A DNA stretch of 64,000 nt. Origin: Sphaerosporella brunnea (lineage: Eukaryota > Ascomycota > Pezizomycetes > Pezizales > Pyronemataceae). Location: contig VXIS01000051.1 of assembly GCA_008704415.1 (NCBI GenBank), forward strand, positions 62,001-126,000, given 5' to 3'. The position numbers were made by a program, and so were the translations under genes. The notes beneath the pieces are model-generated. The model ran no database searches, had not been told where the DNA came from, and was given only the letters and a program-made list of their open reading frames with translations. Positions 24,005-36,300 of this stretch are shown in pieces. Positions within the stretch are counted from its first letter, which is position 1; every line of letters begins with the position of its first letter.

Positions 24005-25587
24005 ATGGAGCCCGATATCTCGACCAAGACTGCTGCCAAGTTCCTGCGTCTCTACGGAAAGAAGCCTACGTCTAATTCCGACGCGTGGCTGATCGACATC
24101 AATCCTGAGGAGATGTACGAAGCTTCCAAGACTGCCAACAGGATTAACAACATCGACGGTGACGATGAAGATGACTATGTCAATGATTTCGAGACCATTG
24201 AGGCTCACTTGAAGAGCGTCCTGCTCCAGCATGGACACCGCGAGACCAGAGTTATCCCCAAGGAGCTGCGTCACGATCCTCGCCTGACTTTCGGCTTGGA
24301 GCTTGAGATGGTCATCAACAGGAAGCCCAAGGACACCTCCGACAGGGACGAGGGATTACGCATGCTCCTCAAGTCGTTTGAGAAGCTCAATAGTATTCTC
24401 CCGAGACAATTTCCCGCCGAGATGTACTGGAAGGGATCCAATGGACCAAAGATGTGTGGCGAGCCAGATAGGACCAAGTTCCTCATTCAGCGTGATGAGT
24501 CGTGCGTACCCATCCCCGACATTGATCGAGTATTGATACTGACATGAATAATAGCATCCGTAACAGGATTAAGCCCAAGATACCGATTGTTCTGCCAAAG
24601 GCGAAGACGGATCCAGTGCTGGCATCGACTGCACAGAGTATTAAGCAAATTTCTGCACTCTGGAAAGTGCCCAAAGGAAAGTGGGGCTGGGAGCAGCCAG
24701 TGGACCACGAGAAACCCCTCTCACCCGCCGAGGAAAAGTCGAAGTGGGATGTGATACGCTTCACGGAAACGTCTCCAAGTACAAGAGTCGTCGAATTTCC
24801 GACGGAAAAGCAGATCCGTGACGACTATCTGAATTCTCTGGACGACCGGAAGTTCATACTCGGCGTGCCCGTGGAGGTCTGCACTCCCATTATGACGCAG
24901 AAGACGTACAAATACCTCCTCCGGAAGTCGCTGCATTGGATGCCTCACGACATGCCTCTGCACTTCGGAGAGAGCATGGGGCTCCATGTCCACGTCGGCT
25001 GCGGAGTCAACAAGACTTGGAACCTCGCCGAGCTCAAAGCGATCGCGAAGGGGGTCATCCTTTGGGAGGCCGCCCTGGATGCCTACCACGCCGAATGGCG
25101 GCGCAAGGGCACGTGGATGTGCACGAGCAACCGGAACAGTCCCCTCCTCAAGGACCTCACGGTCCTGGACTGTTTTGCCAAGATCGACAGAACCAGAACT
25201 CCCAAGGAGTTCTACCGCGTCGTTGGAGACGCGAAATTCCAAAAGTACAATTTTGGAATTAACCGCACCTACGGAACCATCGAGTTCCGACAGGCCGAGG
25301 CCCATGGCGACCACGAGCGCGCCATCAAGTGGGTGGAGACCCTCTCGGCGCTGGTGACCGGCTCGCTCCTTACGGAGCCGTGGGAGTGGGTGGCGTGGGG
25401 GAGGATGGTGTGGGTGGGGGGATATTACCTCCGGGAGTTGCCCCTGGCGGTGTGGGAGAGGTTCGGGCTAGATGCCCACCTCAAAGCCTCCTTCGAGGAG
25501 AAGTTCCCGGCCAAGTGGGCCTATGGGGAGGAGCGGACGCGCTGTGACAATGACGTCCACAAGGGGTTGTGCTGCTACTACCTCTAG
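24005..25587 (+). CDS. Putative amidoligase (PF12224-type)
   Basis: Two exons, 24005-24501 and 24555-25587, joined as RDES-SIRNRIKP; 509 aa. The amidoligase signatures are visible: FGLELEM (about residue 97), GLHVHVGCGVN (about 309) and GTIEFRQAEAH (about 408). These acidic, His and Arg residues belong to a glutamine-synthetase-like fold that forms amide bonds between a carboxylate and an amine with ATP. Bacterial relatives modify peptides or proteins; the fungal substrates are not established. The N-terminal 95 residues are acidic with no signal peptide, so a cytosolic place is likely. The last four codons fall inside a perfect 19-bp inverted repeat (25575-25616). A broken inverted copy lies at 21252-21840. 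Confidence 0.8.
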
Positions 25588-25616
25588 GTAGTATAACTAC
25601 TACCTAGAGGTAGTAG
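25575..25616. repeat. Perfect 19-bp inverted repeat spanning the amidoligase stop codon
   Basis: Left arm 25575-25593 (CTACTACCTCTAGGTAGTA), loop TAAC, right arm 25598-25616 exactly complementary. It encodes the terminal YYL and the stop on the left arm. In RNA it would form a strong hairpin at the end of the coding sequence; the broken copy at 21.2 kb lacks it. Confidence 0.9.
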
Positions 25617-27599
25617 TTAGCAGGGGAGGGGAGGGGGAGAGGGGGCAGGAGAGGGTGGAGTCGGTGAGGGATTGGAAGGTGGATTTTTTTCTTTTTCCTT
25701 TTTTTTTCTTTTTTTTCTTTTTTTTTTTACAGCTGCCGAATATGAGTTGTTTCGCTGATATGGTGCGTTCATCGAGTGCACTGTAGCTGTTTGAAAGTCA
25801 GCCGGTTTGTAGAACATCATAGCCTGCAACTAGAGGATCACGACGTCCGACATGGTGGAGAAACGACAGGTTACCAGTTGATCAGTTATCGAAGTTCTGG
25901 CAGAAGGCTGGAACGCCATGTTGCTGGTTAAGATATCCGCGCAGCGCTGGGTCTATTTATATAGTTCTCTTCAGAAGCCCATGGAAATCACTAGAAGCCT
26001 GTGGATATCCCCCGCCAACTTCAACTCATGTAGACAAATTTTTATGAGCACCACATTCTGGCTTAACGACCTCTTCTGCTCTGCTTACGATGATTGTTGA
26101 TTGTCAAAACACGGGAGAAACTACTGTGCCAGCGGAGGCGGAATAGGCGGAGGCGGAGGCGGAGGCGGAGAGGAGGTTGAGCTAGGGTTTGGGTTTGGAT
26201 TTGGGCTGGGGTTATTCCGCAAACGACTTCTTTGCGGATGACCCTGGCCTCTCTTTAGCGGTTGGTTCTTTCAAGTTAACCTTTCTTTCCCGGAATCAAC
26301 ACGTCCTAGAATTTGACAAGATTTCCATCCGTTACACTCACTCGTTGGCGCAAGTTTTTACTCTGCAAAAAAAAATCTGGACGGTAATCGATCGCACACT
26401 ACCAGAGAACAACAAACTGCATCAGACACAAACCTTGTAGTACCTACATACCACGCGGGAAGGCATAGCCGCACGCTTATTTGGGACTACAAGTATCTGC
26501 ATACTTCTTGTGGGAACGAAGACATCAGCATACCAGGTTAAACAAGAAGCCTCCAGGGAGAATCCTCAGGTCATGTTTGTTCGCTGCGGAGCGCCACTTC
26601 AACCACTATCTATCACTAGGCGAGGGCAAGCAACTATTTGAAGCGGATTAGCGGAAGCATTTGCCAGACGTTCGGCAGGTGGATTCCAAAGCCAGGGAAG
26701 AATGAGGAAGCAGACAGCGTATGGCCTCCGGTAATTCTCACACCCCCCCCCCCCCACCCCCACTTGATGAATGCTAACGTAAAAGATACATACCAAGCCG
26801 CCGCACTCCCTCAATCCGATAGAAAATTTTAAGGAGAAAAAAAAAAGCTGGTAGACGATATGATTGAGCTGATGCAGAGGGAGAAAGAACGACATATGTT
26901 GGTATCGACTGGCTCAAACCAAGCCTTCAGCCCGCAGGCTTCTTTAGCAGCCAACTGCCTAGGAAGATATGTCCGGTGCACTGGCAGCGCAGCAGCTTAC
27001 CCTGCATTCCGATAGCCTCGTCATCATCATCATCACGACGAAATCCCAGGATCCACAAAACCTTTCAACATAAACGTGAGGCATTTCAGATGCCGTTCCC
27101 CCCAGCTTTAAGCCAGAGCTCCTTCGCCACTTGTCGTTTACCCCACCCCCCTCAGAACTGTTTTGTTTTGCCTCCGAAACTTGGAGATTTACGAATTGCC
27201 CCGATCTTCGCCACAAACCCCCGTTTTATCCTTCTCGTTCACAGTCGCCGTCGGGAAGCCGGAGGTTTGCATGAATCCATTCGTGAGCCAGCTCTTGCAT
27301 CTGCGTGGGAGTTACCCTCATCCTGCGGTGGTGCTGGACCAGCTTCTTCCACTAGCTCGGCATATTATGAGATACTTAGGAGTTTCCATTACGCCTAGTG
27401 TTTCGGTCAAGAGCTGCAGCTGGTTAAGGATGCCCAGCTGCGTCTGATTCCAGTAACGGGTACCTTCACTAAATGCGTGCAGGGTGAACTCCAAAACCCG
27501 AAAGTTAACTCATGTGGGTGAAAGATTCACTATCTGCTAAGCACATTGACACGATTACCCAGGTCCAGGACAATGGGTAGCTATAAAGGTGCTCTATAA
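25617..27599. other. Intergenic, no gene recognised
   Basis: Contains a T-rich tract (25686-25728), a GGCGGA repeat (about 26132-26170) and a C run (about 26741-26757). Nothing with a recognisable domain in either strand. Confidence 0.45.
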
Positions 27600-28080
27600 G
27601 GAACGCCTACTCCGGCGCCTCGGCTTTCGCACGGGTTCCAGGCTAAAAGGATGTCTTAGGCACTGAAGTTGCGGATCAGTGGGCGAAAGCGGCTAAGGAC
27701 GGCACGGACGTAATCTCACTCCCTCGGTCAGACGCAGAAAGGTAACAGCGAACCAAGAGGACAGAGCACCATCGATGATTGTAGAAGAAATGCCGATGCA
27801 GAAAGTACTATTTGCTACCAAGGAAATGTGCCCGAGATATTCCCACCTTTAGCCTGCCGTTTCTATCAACTGAAGATGGGAAAGGCCCCTCTTGCTCCCT
27901 AAGCCGGCCGGAATCCCGCCAAACCAGAGATCATCTCCTCAAGCCTGGTGCGAACAGCCGAGTGTTGTGGTTGGAGGTGGGAAAAGAGCCGCCGGAAGGA
28001 TAACACCACGGTTGCTCAGCTTCTGAGCGACCCACTGTGCACAGAGGCTATGCCAGCTTTCCTCAGAGAGTGACTCGTCG
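27600..28080 (+). mobile_element. Decayed LINE RNase H and C-terminal fragment
   Basis: Plus-strand frames read GTEVADQWAKAAKDGTD (about 27660-27710), the end of a LINE RNase H domain, and after several stops TTVAQLLSDPLCTEAMPAFL (about 28012-28068), the C-terminal motif also found in the LINE copies at 12.9 and 13.7 kb. No intact frame. A G run follows at 28081-28095. Confidence 0.55.
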
Positions 28081-28805
28081 GGGGGGGGGGGGGGGCAGTG
28101 CGGAGGAGTGAAGGGTTTCAGCCTCGGGTGACAGGCACATTTTTTTTGACTGTTTGTTCTTGTTTTGTAGGCCTCACGAGACGACGATCTCGGCCGTATG
28201 CAATAAAATACATACACACATACATGCAAGTATGTACTTTACAAGTACATACCTAGTAAGTATGTACTAAGTAGATATTCTTGAAAAACAGTAACACAAC
28301 ATCCTCAAGCACGGGCTTTTCTATGCGTGTGGCCTATAAGAGCCGCAGCTCTGGGGTTGGCGGACAGAGAACAAGCATGCAGGTAGTTTGACATTGAGAT
28401 GGTGGGGGAATGGAAACTTCAAATTGCTGTGAGGTCGCATGTTGATTATATAACCTACGTACTTGATACTCTAGTGATGTTGCCGTGGCAGGGATCGCCG
28501 CGCACAACTTCTTTCTCAGCGGCAGCAACACCAACAGTCTAACCAACTAAAGATCAGCAAACCAAACAAACATCCTTTCGCAACGACCACGACCCGACAT
28601 ACTACTTACTTTCCTCCCCCCCCCCCCACTTCCCTCCAACACTCTTCCAATACTTGTCGCGACGACTAATCCTTATCGTTACCCCTCTGCCATTTCAAAC
28701 TCCCCTCCCCACGGACAAACAGTAGGTCTTCTCGCCACGTGCAAACTTTATCGCCGCTGCCGCTGCCGCCATGCAAAAAGCTGACTGCTTACAGAGAACG
28801 GTGCA

Positions 28806-30298
28806 ATGGAGGACGTAGATTTGTACGAGCTCTTGGGCGTCTCCAAGACGGCTTCTAAAATTGAAATCAAGAAGGCGTATCACAAGGTGCGATTCCCCAT
28901 AACGACTACTACCCCCCACGCGCGTCGCGAGAATCTGCGGTTGTTAATGACGCAAACAGGCTGCGCTGTCTTCGCACCCTGACAAGGTTCCTGCCGAGGA
29001 ACGCGAGGAAGCCGAAATTAAGTTCAAGGCCGTATCTCAAGCCTACGAGATCTTATACGATGGTTTATTCATTTCTTTCCGTTGCTGCCGCGCGCGCTTA
29101 CATGTGAGGTGCACCAGACGAGACGCGAGAGCAGTATGATCGCTCTGGAATGTCTGCCTTTGAGAAGGGCGGCATGGGTGGCGGAACGGACGGCGTAGAC
29201 CTCGACGACCTTCTTGCCCAAATGTTCGGCATGGGCATGGGCGGAATGCCGGGTATGGGAAGGGGTCCTGGCGGCATGCCTGGAGGACGGCCTGGGCGTA
29301 AGATGAGGGGCAAGGATGTCGTGCACCAATACGAAGTCAGCTTGGAAGACCTTTACAAGGGCAAGACTGTCAAGCTATCGTCGACTAGGAACAAGCTGTG
29401 TTCTGCCTGCAATGGGTAAGCCAGTCCCCTCGCATTCTGTAACGAGCTGAAGAGTCGATCCGTGTAGAATCGGCGGTAAGGACAAGTCCAGGCCGAAGAA
29501 GTGCGCCAACTGCGACGGCAAAGGCTGGAACCAGAGCCTGCGACAGGTCGGCCCCGGCCTGGTGACTCAGGAACAAGTGCCCTGCAGCAACTGCCGCATG
29601 ACCGGCCATGTTTTCCGCGAGAAGGATCGCTGCAGGAAGTGCAAGGGGGCGTGCGTTACCGAGGAGAAGAAAGTCCTGGAAGTTTACATCCCCCGCGGCT
29701 CGAAGGAGGGAGACAAGATTGTGCTCGAAGGTGAAGCTGACGAGCAGCCCGGCTACGAGACCGGTGACATTGTCTTCATCCTGCAAGAGAAAGAGCACGA
29801 AGTCCTCACGCGTGTCGGCCCGGACTTGTCAGCTACGATCAAGATTGGCCTTCTGGAGAGCTTGACTGGGTTCTCCCGCGTTGTCGTCAAACACCTCGAT
29901 GGTCGAGGCATCCAGCTTACTCATCCCGTCGGAGAGTTCTTGAGGAACGGCCAAGTCCTCAAGATTACCGGAGAAGGCATGCCCCACAAGAAGGGAGAAG
30001 GCAAGGGAGATCTCTACCTCGTTGTCGAGATCGTGTTTCCCGAGAAGGGATGGACCCCCGATGTTGAGGCTATCAAGGCGGCTCTGCCGGATTATAAGCC
30101 TGAGTCCATTACCGGCGAGCCGGTCGATGAACACGATTACATCCGCGAAGCAAACTTGGAGGAGGTTAGTTGTCCCTTTTCCTATACACGTGGTAACACG
30201 TACTAACTAACCATTGAACCCAGATCGGAGGCGAGGATGAATCCTGGGAGGACGAGGACGACGACGACGAGGAGGGGCCTCAGTGTGCGCAGCAGTAG
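28806..30298 (+). CDS. Type I Hsp40 / DnaJ co-chaperone with CaaX end
   Basis: Five exons: 28806-28886, 28960-29062, 29118-29415, 29468-30164, 30224-30298; 417 aa. The J domain (about 1-70) has YELLGVSKTAS and the HPD motif in LSSHPDKVPAEE. A Gly/Met-rich linker (FGMGMGGMPGMG) replaces the usual Gly/Phe region. Four zinc-finger half-sites follow: CSACNGIG, CANCDGKG, CSNCRMTG (Met in place of Gly) and CRKCKGAC. The substrate-binding domains carry EVYIPRGSKEGDKI and GEGMPHKKGEGKGDLYL. An acidic tail ends in CAQQ, a likely farnesylation box as in yeast Ydj1 (CASQ), which would tether it to ER or outer membranes. It stimulates Hsp70 ATPase and delivers clients. Closest in arrangement to the fungal Xdj1/Ydj1 group. 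The second intron has a GTTTAT donor. Confidence 0.92.
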
Positions 30299-30828
30299 TT
30301 CTGCTGGATAACCGGCATTTCCCCTACAAGCTTGGTCCTCACGGCGGGCGGGATTGGAATTCTTGTTGCGACATGGGCGTGGATTCGCCAGTTTCCCTAC
30401 TACTTTCTCTTTTCTAGATGGGTACACAGATGATTGGGATGGGTTACGTTCTGGCGTTGGTTAGGCATACCTTTTTTTCATTCGTCTCGCGATACAAAAG
30501 TTTTTTTTTTTTCCCTCTACGGTGTCCTCTACTCGTACTATCCATATCCCCATTGAAGATCTCCAGATATGTACCTCCGTCCGTCCGTCAGTCCATAGAT
30601 TGGAACCGTGGAACCGTAGGATCGTCCACCCACTGCATCCCCGCGATGGGGGTAACTCCCCACCGGCAAACTCCGCCGGACCAGGCAATTATGACGTCAT
30701 GAATACAGCAACCATCCGATGGATCCCCGCACTGCAGCATTATATATCTACCTATTTGTAGATGAAAGCATCGCATCGGCATCGCATCGCATCGCACAAC
30801 TCTATCAGCAGCAGCAGCAATAGCAAAA

Positions 30829-31399
30829 ATGAGCGACGTACGCAACCCCCCCCCCTCCTATCGCCAGCAAGCACTCACACGCACGCACGCAGACTCTGCA
30901 CAGCCAACTAACGAGCACGCTGCTAGCGGCCAAAGCGTCCAAACAGCTCAGCTTCGCGGCGCTCGCGGCGCAGCTGGGACGCGACGAAGTCGCGGTCGCA
31001 GCCCTCTTCTACGGGCAGGCGCGGGCGAGCGCCGAGGACGTGCGCGCGCTCGCGGCCGCCCTTGAGCTGCCCGAGCACTCGCTGGCGCCGCTGATGACCG
31101 AATTCCCGAACCGCGGCTACGCCGCGCCCATGCCGCCGCGCGAGCCGCTGATCTACCGTCTCTACGAGGTCGTGCAGACCTACGGCGTCGCCTACAAGGC
31201 TGTGCTGAACGAGAAGTTTGGCGACGGCATCATGAGCGCCATTGCCTTTTCGACTAAGGTTGAGAAGGAGGTCGATGAGCAGGGGAATCAGTGGGCTGTT
31301 ATTACCTTGAGGGGGAAGTGGTGAGTTTTTCTTGTCTTGGATGGTAGGGGGGGCGCTGCTGATGAAAAGGTGTGTAGGCTGCCTTTTTCGAGGTTTTAA
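30829..31399 (+). CDS. cyn1: Cyanate hydratase (cyanase)
   Basis: Three exons: 30829-30837, 30893-31320, 31378-31399; 152 aa, the normal cyanase size. The first exon holds only three codons (MSD). The N-terminal helical domain reads [20 protein letters not shown]. The catalytic domain has [17 protein letters not shown] (Arg and Glu of the active site) and [13 protein letters not shown] (catalytic Ser), and ends GKWLPFSRF after the last splice. The enzyme turns cyanate and bicarbonate into ammonia and CO2 in a decameric complex, detoxifying cyanate and allowing its use as nitrogen source. It follows the DnaJ gene by 0.5 kb on the same strand and converges on the Sec2-like gene. GC content is much higher than its surroundings. 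Confidence 0.95.
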
Positions 31400-31703
31400 C
31401 TGAGGAGAACCGGTTTGTGGATATATGAAGGTTGTCATGATAAAGCAAAGGCCAAAGATACAAACAAACAAACAAACATGCAGCTACTCAACGTGCACAG
31501 CACCATCCATCCATCGTATCATGACCATGAAAAACCCCGTAGAAACAGAAACAAACCATCCTCTGCGCTGACCCAACAAAAGCAACCAAAAAAAAAAAAA
31601 AAACGAAATATGAAAGTAGAAAAATCCCGCACCAAAACTCCAATCCCATCGATCCAATCCAATCAAACGAAAATAATCAAGAAAAAAAAAAAAGTCCCCA
31701 CGC

Positions 31704-32365
31704 CTACGTCCTCTCACCCGCCGGCAGCGTCCCCAATATCTCCCTAACCCTGCTAATCCTATCTACCGCCCTCTCCAGCACGCCTAGCCTCTCCCTCTTC
31801 TCCAAATCCCGCTTCTCCAGCGTCGCCACGCGCTCCTCAAGCTTACTCCTGGCCCTGCGCTCCTCCGCAACCATCTCATTCGCGCTCTGGAACAAGCTCG
31901 CAGACAGGTCCTCGAGCTCTGCCGTAACCTGCTGCAGCTGCTCTTCCGCCTTCAGCCGCAGATGGCGTTCCTTAGCCAGTTCATCGGGTGGCGGTGTTGG
32001 CGGTGCCGCCGCCGTGGTAGTCGTCGTCGAGGAGGAGGAGGAGGACGAGAAGAGGAAGGAGCTGATACGGCTGGTCGGGGGCGTCGGTGACGGCGGTGGC
32101 CGGAGCTCTGAGGTGTCGTATTTTGTGGCTAGCGAATAGGGGTGGAGCTGGTCAGATGCATTCTCTCTCTCTCTCTTTCTCTCTCACCCTCTCTCGCTGA
32201 TGGGTAGGAAACAGAGGAAAGGTAACTACTACCCGATACTTTCTCGCTCAGCAACTGCACTTGCGTCTCCAGCTCGCGGATGCGCGCGTTCTCGGGCAGC
32301 CGGTAGCCGCAGCTAGGACAACATGGCGATGCGGACAACGAGGAGGAGGGTCTGATCATGCTCAT
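31704..32365 (-). CDS. Sec2-domain (Rab GEF-like) coiled-coil protein
   Basis: Two exons on the minus strand, 32365-32233 and 32128-31704, intron 104 nt with a CT microsatellite; 185 aa. A CxxC pair (CCPSCGYRLPENARIRELE) precedes a short coiled coil, then a Ser/Thr/Pro linker, then a long coiled coil with DLSASLFQSANEMVAEERRA. The LF-x-x-AN-x-MV pattern is the Sec2/Rabin8 GDP-GTP exchange core, which activates Rab8/Sec4 GTPases on secretory vesicles. It is far shorter than yeast Sec2 and may cover only the exchange helix. The start at 32365 is the last ATG before the CxxC region; the frame is open further upstream through a poly-C run, so a longer N-terminus is possible. Confidence 0.75.
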
Positions 32366-33364
32366 GGCGCCGGAGCGCTGAGACGACAACACGCGGGGGG
32401 GGGGGGGGGGTGGTGGTGGTGATAGTAGTGGTAATAGTAGTAGTAGTAATTCTGGTCTGGACTTTTCTATTCTATCGCGAAGAAATGGAACGAAACTTCT
32501 TTTGCAAACACACAAGACAAGAAAGAGGGGAGGGAAGCGAGGGAGGGGCCGCCGGTCGAGGCAGTTCTGGCGTTGGTGACTTGAAACGCGTAGCAGAGGA
32601 GAGAGCAGCGAGCCCCTGACCTCCAAAACTCGCAGCACACACACACTAACTACATAGGCCTCGCCAGCCTTATAATAGTACTTGCAGTCCCCCTCAACCC
32701 GAAACAATCAATCGAAAATCTCTCAATCATCCCAGGGCTGCATCTCGATACACAGAATGAGAAATTGAAAATCCAGTGCCTCCACGTGACCTGTGCACAG
32801 TAAATCTCGCGTGGATGGGATAGTGGCAAAGTCACTAAGCCACGTCCCTCACTCGCGAGAAAATGCGGCAATGCTTCACTTTCACTAATCTGATATCGGA
32901 TCTACCCGCGATAAACGCACAAACCACGCAGCGATCTGTGCCTCCGCGAATCAAAATCAAAAATGATGCCCCAGCACCCCTGGATATGAATTCGCGCCTC
33001 AACCCAATCCCTACTTGTTCCAGTTCCTTCATGCAAAAAAAGCCTCCCATATGTATGTGCGAAGGGAAAAAAAAAAATTAACGCAAATGCAACCCCCCCC
33101 CCCCCCCCAAATGTAGCCGTACACCAAGGGGACAAAAATCTTGGTGAGCGAGCAAGATCAATCCAAAATAGAAAGGAGTAGGTAATCGATATAAGAAAGG
33201 AAAGGGCGACGAAAAAGAGAGAACCACGATCAACCGTCAGCTTTTCGAGTAAAGCCCCCTCTCAACGTATCGTCGCCGTCACTAGCAAGTCAACGCCTGA
33301 GCAGCATTGTGTAGCCTTTCATTCAATAAAGGCGATAGGTGGAGGGCATCCACCAGTATTTTTG
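32366..33364. other. Intergenic between two minus-strand genes
   Basis: Upstream region of the Sec2-like gene and 3' flank of the transcription factor. It contains a G run (32395-32410), GTA/GTG repeats up to 32450 and a C run (about 33091-33108). No gene recognised. Confidence 0.5.
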
Positions 33365-36300
33365 TCACTCGAATTCGCTGCGTTTCCTAATCTTATCAGG
33401 CGACAACGGCGGGTTCACATCGCTGTTGACCACCCCGGCGGCCGCCTCCAGGTCCGCTCGCCCACACTCGGCTGTTTCGCTGTAGGACGGCCCGATGTGG
33501 TTCATGCCATATTCGTCCGTCGTCGACCACTTCGGGAAGGTCGGTGGCGGCGGCATGCTGATGTTAGACACGCCCCGCGACAGCCGCTTTTGCATCCGGC
33601 TATTCATCTGGCTGCAGTCTTCTATTGGCATGTCGGGAGACGGAGCCGGAGGCGGAGGCTGGAGAGGAGAAGGGTCATCCGTCTGTACAGGGTAGCTGAG
33701 GTTTGCAGGAAAGTCGCTAGGTGCTTCAAAAGGCGTGCTGAATGGTAGTACCGGCTGCGGCTCCGGATCGAATGGTACCCCCGGTACGAGGATGAGATTG
33801 TCAAAGGGGCTGTGGATCGGTATATTTCCGAACGGAAAGGGATCATCGAGGAGCCCTCGGAAGATATCCTGCACATCACCCATTTGTCCTGGAGGTCCCC
33901 CGAAGTCTATACACGTGTGAGCGGGCGGTTCACTAAGTGTGGATTCCACACCGAGCATAGGCGCACCGTCTTGGGCAAAATGGGCCTGGTGCTTGACACT
34001 CGACACGGCGGCATCATCAAGGTCTCGCTCAACATCCGATGTATCCCCTCCAATTTTTGGTGCCGACACAATCAAGAGCTTGCTGAGAACAGCCCAAGAC
34101 CGCTCCGCCGCAATGTTGTCTCGGGACATCGCTCGTAACCAGCGCACTATCTTCTTAGAATCATTTAGAAGCCCTTCGGCTTGTTGGGGGTTGTGCTCTG
34201 CCCGCATCGATATCTCCACCATAAGAATTGCGCCGGTGGATACGAGGTAGTGTAACAAGCACCACCAAGGAGCCACACTAATGAGACCAACCGGATCCGG
34301 TTCGTCGGGAAGCAGGGCAACCGTTTCCCTGGCTCCTCCAATACATGTGGCAGCCGCCGAGCGGTTAAACCCCCGCGACCTGTTGGATTCGTTGGGTATT
34401 CGGTAATTCAGCCGGCAAAGGCAGGGCCTGTTGATGAGGATACGAGCATTGTGGTACTGGAACGCCAGTGCCATTCTCTGCACAGATAATTAGAATATGT
34501 CAGTGCGTGGCACGGTACGGTAGCTTACCTCCCGGGCATGGATCTGACTTCGGTGTCTCTTGCCAAAGTCCCAGATTGGAGGCAAGTCTGCCCTCCATTT
34601 GACGATTTCAAGCTCTAGCTGAGATATAATTCCCTGAATGTCGCTCCAGCTCCTATTGATGGTGTCAGGGCTGTAGAGGCTTGAAAGGACCTCGGCCGTT
34701 ATCCTATTAAGCTTGGTGTGTTCCAGGAAGTAGCCAGAATTGAACTGGAGGCCGGACCGAAGGCTAGGCAAATGGGACTGGGATGAGTGGTGAGGGAGAG
34801 GTTGTACTGTGGAGAAATGATTCGTGTCCGGTGTGTTCTGGCCCGGTGACCTTGGGTTCGAACCTCCAAGCTGAGACGGCGTGTTGGAGTTGGGAGTGGC
34901 GAGAGGCGCAGAATTAGGGGTAATTAGTGAGTTCGACGACGGTGTCATTATCGTGTCCTCGGTATATTGTTGAGAATGGGAGTCCGGAATATCTATTCCC
35001 GTCATCTCATCGTCGATTGGTCGCGGCAGTGGTGCACTGCAATCTCTGTCCCGGATGGAAGCAGGACGACCGGTCATGAAGCATATTAGATGCTCTAGAG
35101 AGTAAAGTGCATGCCAAATCCGTACCCGTAGTTCTTTTTCCAGCTGATCAAACTCCTGGACATCATTCCGCAGATTGAGACCTAGTGTTTGTGCAAAGCG
35201 AATAGCTAGACCATTAACGTGCCACGCCCTGAGGTTGTCAGCAGCTGTATGGTAAATCTACGCATCCAATGAAGATCAAGCACAGAAACATGGTATTTGA
35301 AATCAGACTTGCGGCCGGAACATTCACCACGGGCAGCTGGGAACACAACCACTTATGTGCACACATGCGCAAGTGGATATAGCCACACCGGAAATGTGTA
35401 CAGTGAATGTGAAAAAAGAAACGAACTTTACCTGTTTGTTTGGTTGCTGGCCAACAGATACATTGCTGTCAAACCTATGACCTGGACCTGTTGTAAATCT
35501 GCAACTTCAAGCATACTTCTCTCATCTAAACAGAGCAATCTTGCCCTGCCAAAGTACTTGAGATGCTCTGCATCGCTTCCTTTCCATTCGGCGTTGATGA
35601 GTTTGGCATACAAAGCACCGATGGCGAATTTGAGGTTGAGCATGGCAAGCCATCTCTTCGAGCTTCCTGAAGGGAAGCATTCATCGAAAAAGGTGTCGTA
35701 TTGTTCCATAAAAAGCTGTTTTGAAACGATCGGGAACGACGGGTGAAAAGTGGTGAAGTACGTCTCAATCAGTTGGTCGGCAACCTTCCTATCCGGTAGG
35801 AGGTACGGATCAACTTGGCCACCGGCAATCGATACGCTCAGGTCGTCGAGGTGATATGCGGGGGTTTGAAATTGATACTCTTCATCCACTACTGCTGAAT
35901 CGTAGCTCCTTCTTTTAGCAGACGGGCACGAGTAGGATGATGTTCGGGAGCTGGTTTTCGTACGGGTACCTGGACCATTGCCTGGATGCAAGTCTTGATC
36001 GGCTTCCTCGGCAAGTTGTTTGGCTACTCGTTGGATCCAAGCAACTTCGCTACTCTTGCCCATGTATCCGATTGGGTATGGCGAATTGTCGGCGTTGATT
36101 TCCTCCTTGATATGGTCCATTGAGCCTGTTGAGCCTACCTCCGCCGACACAAGTGATTCCCCGTCACGAGTGTTGTCGAGTATTTGGCTTGCACTATCCT
36201 GAGATCGTAACTAGCACCAGTGTGAGCTTCTGCAAACCACACATATATGCTATTGTAGAACATACACCCTGAAGTGCTTTAGTGATAGCCAGTTGCCCTG

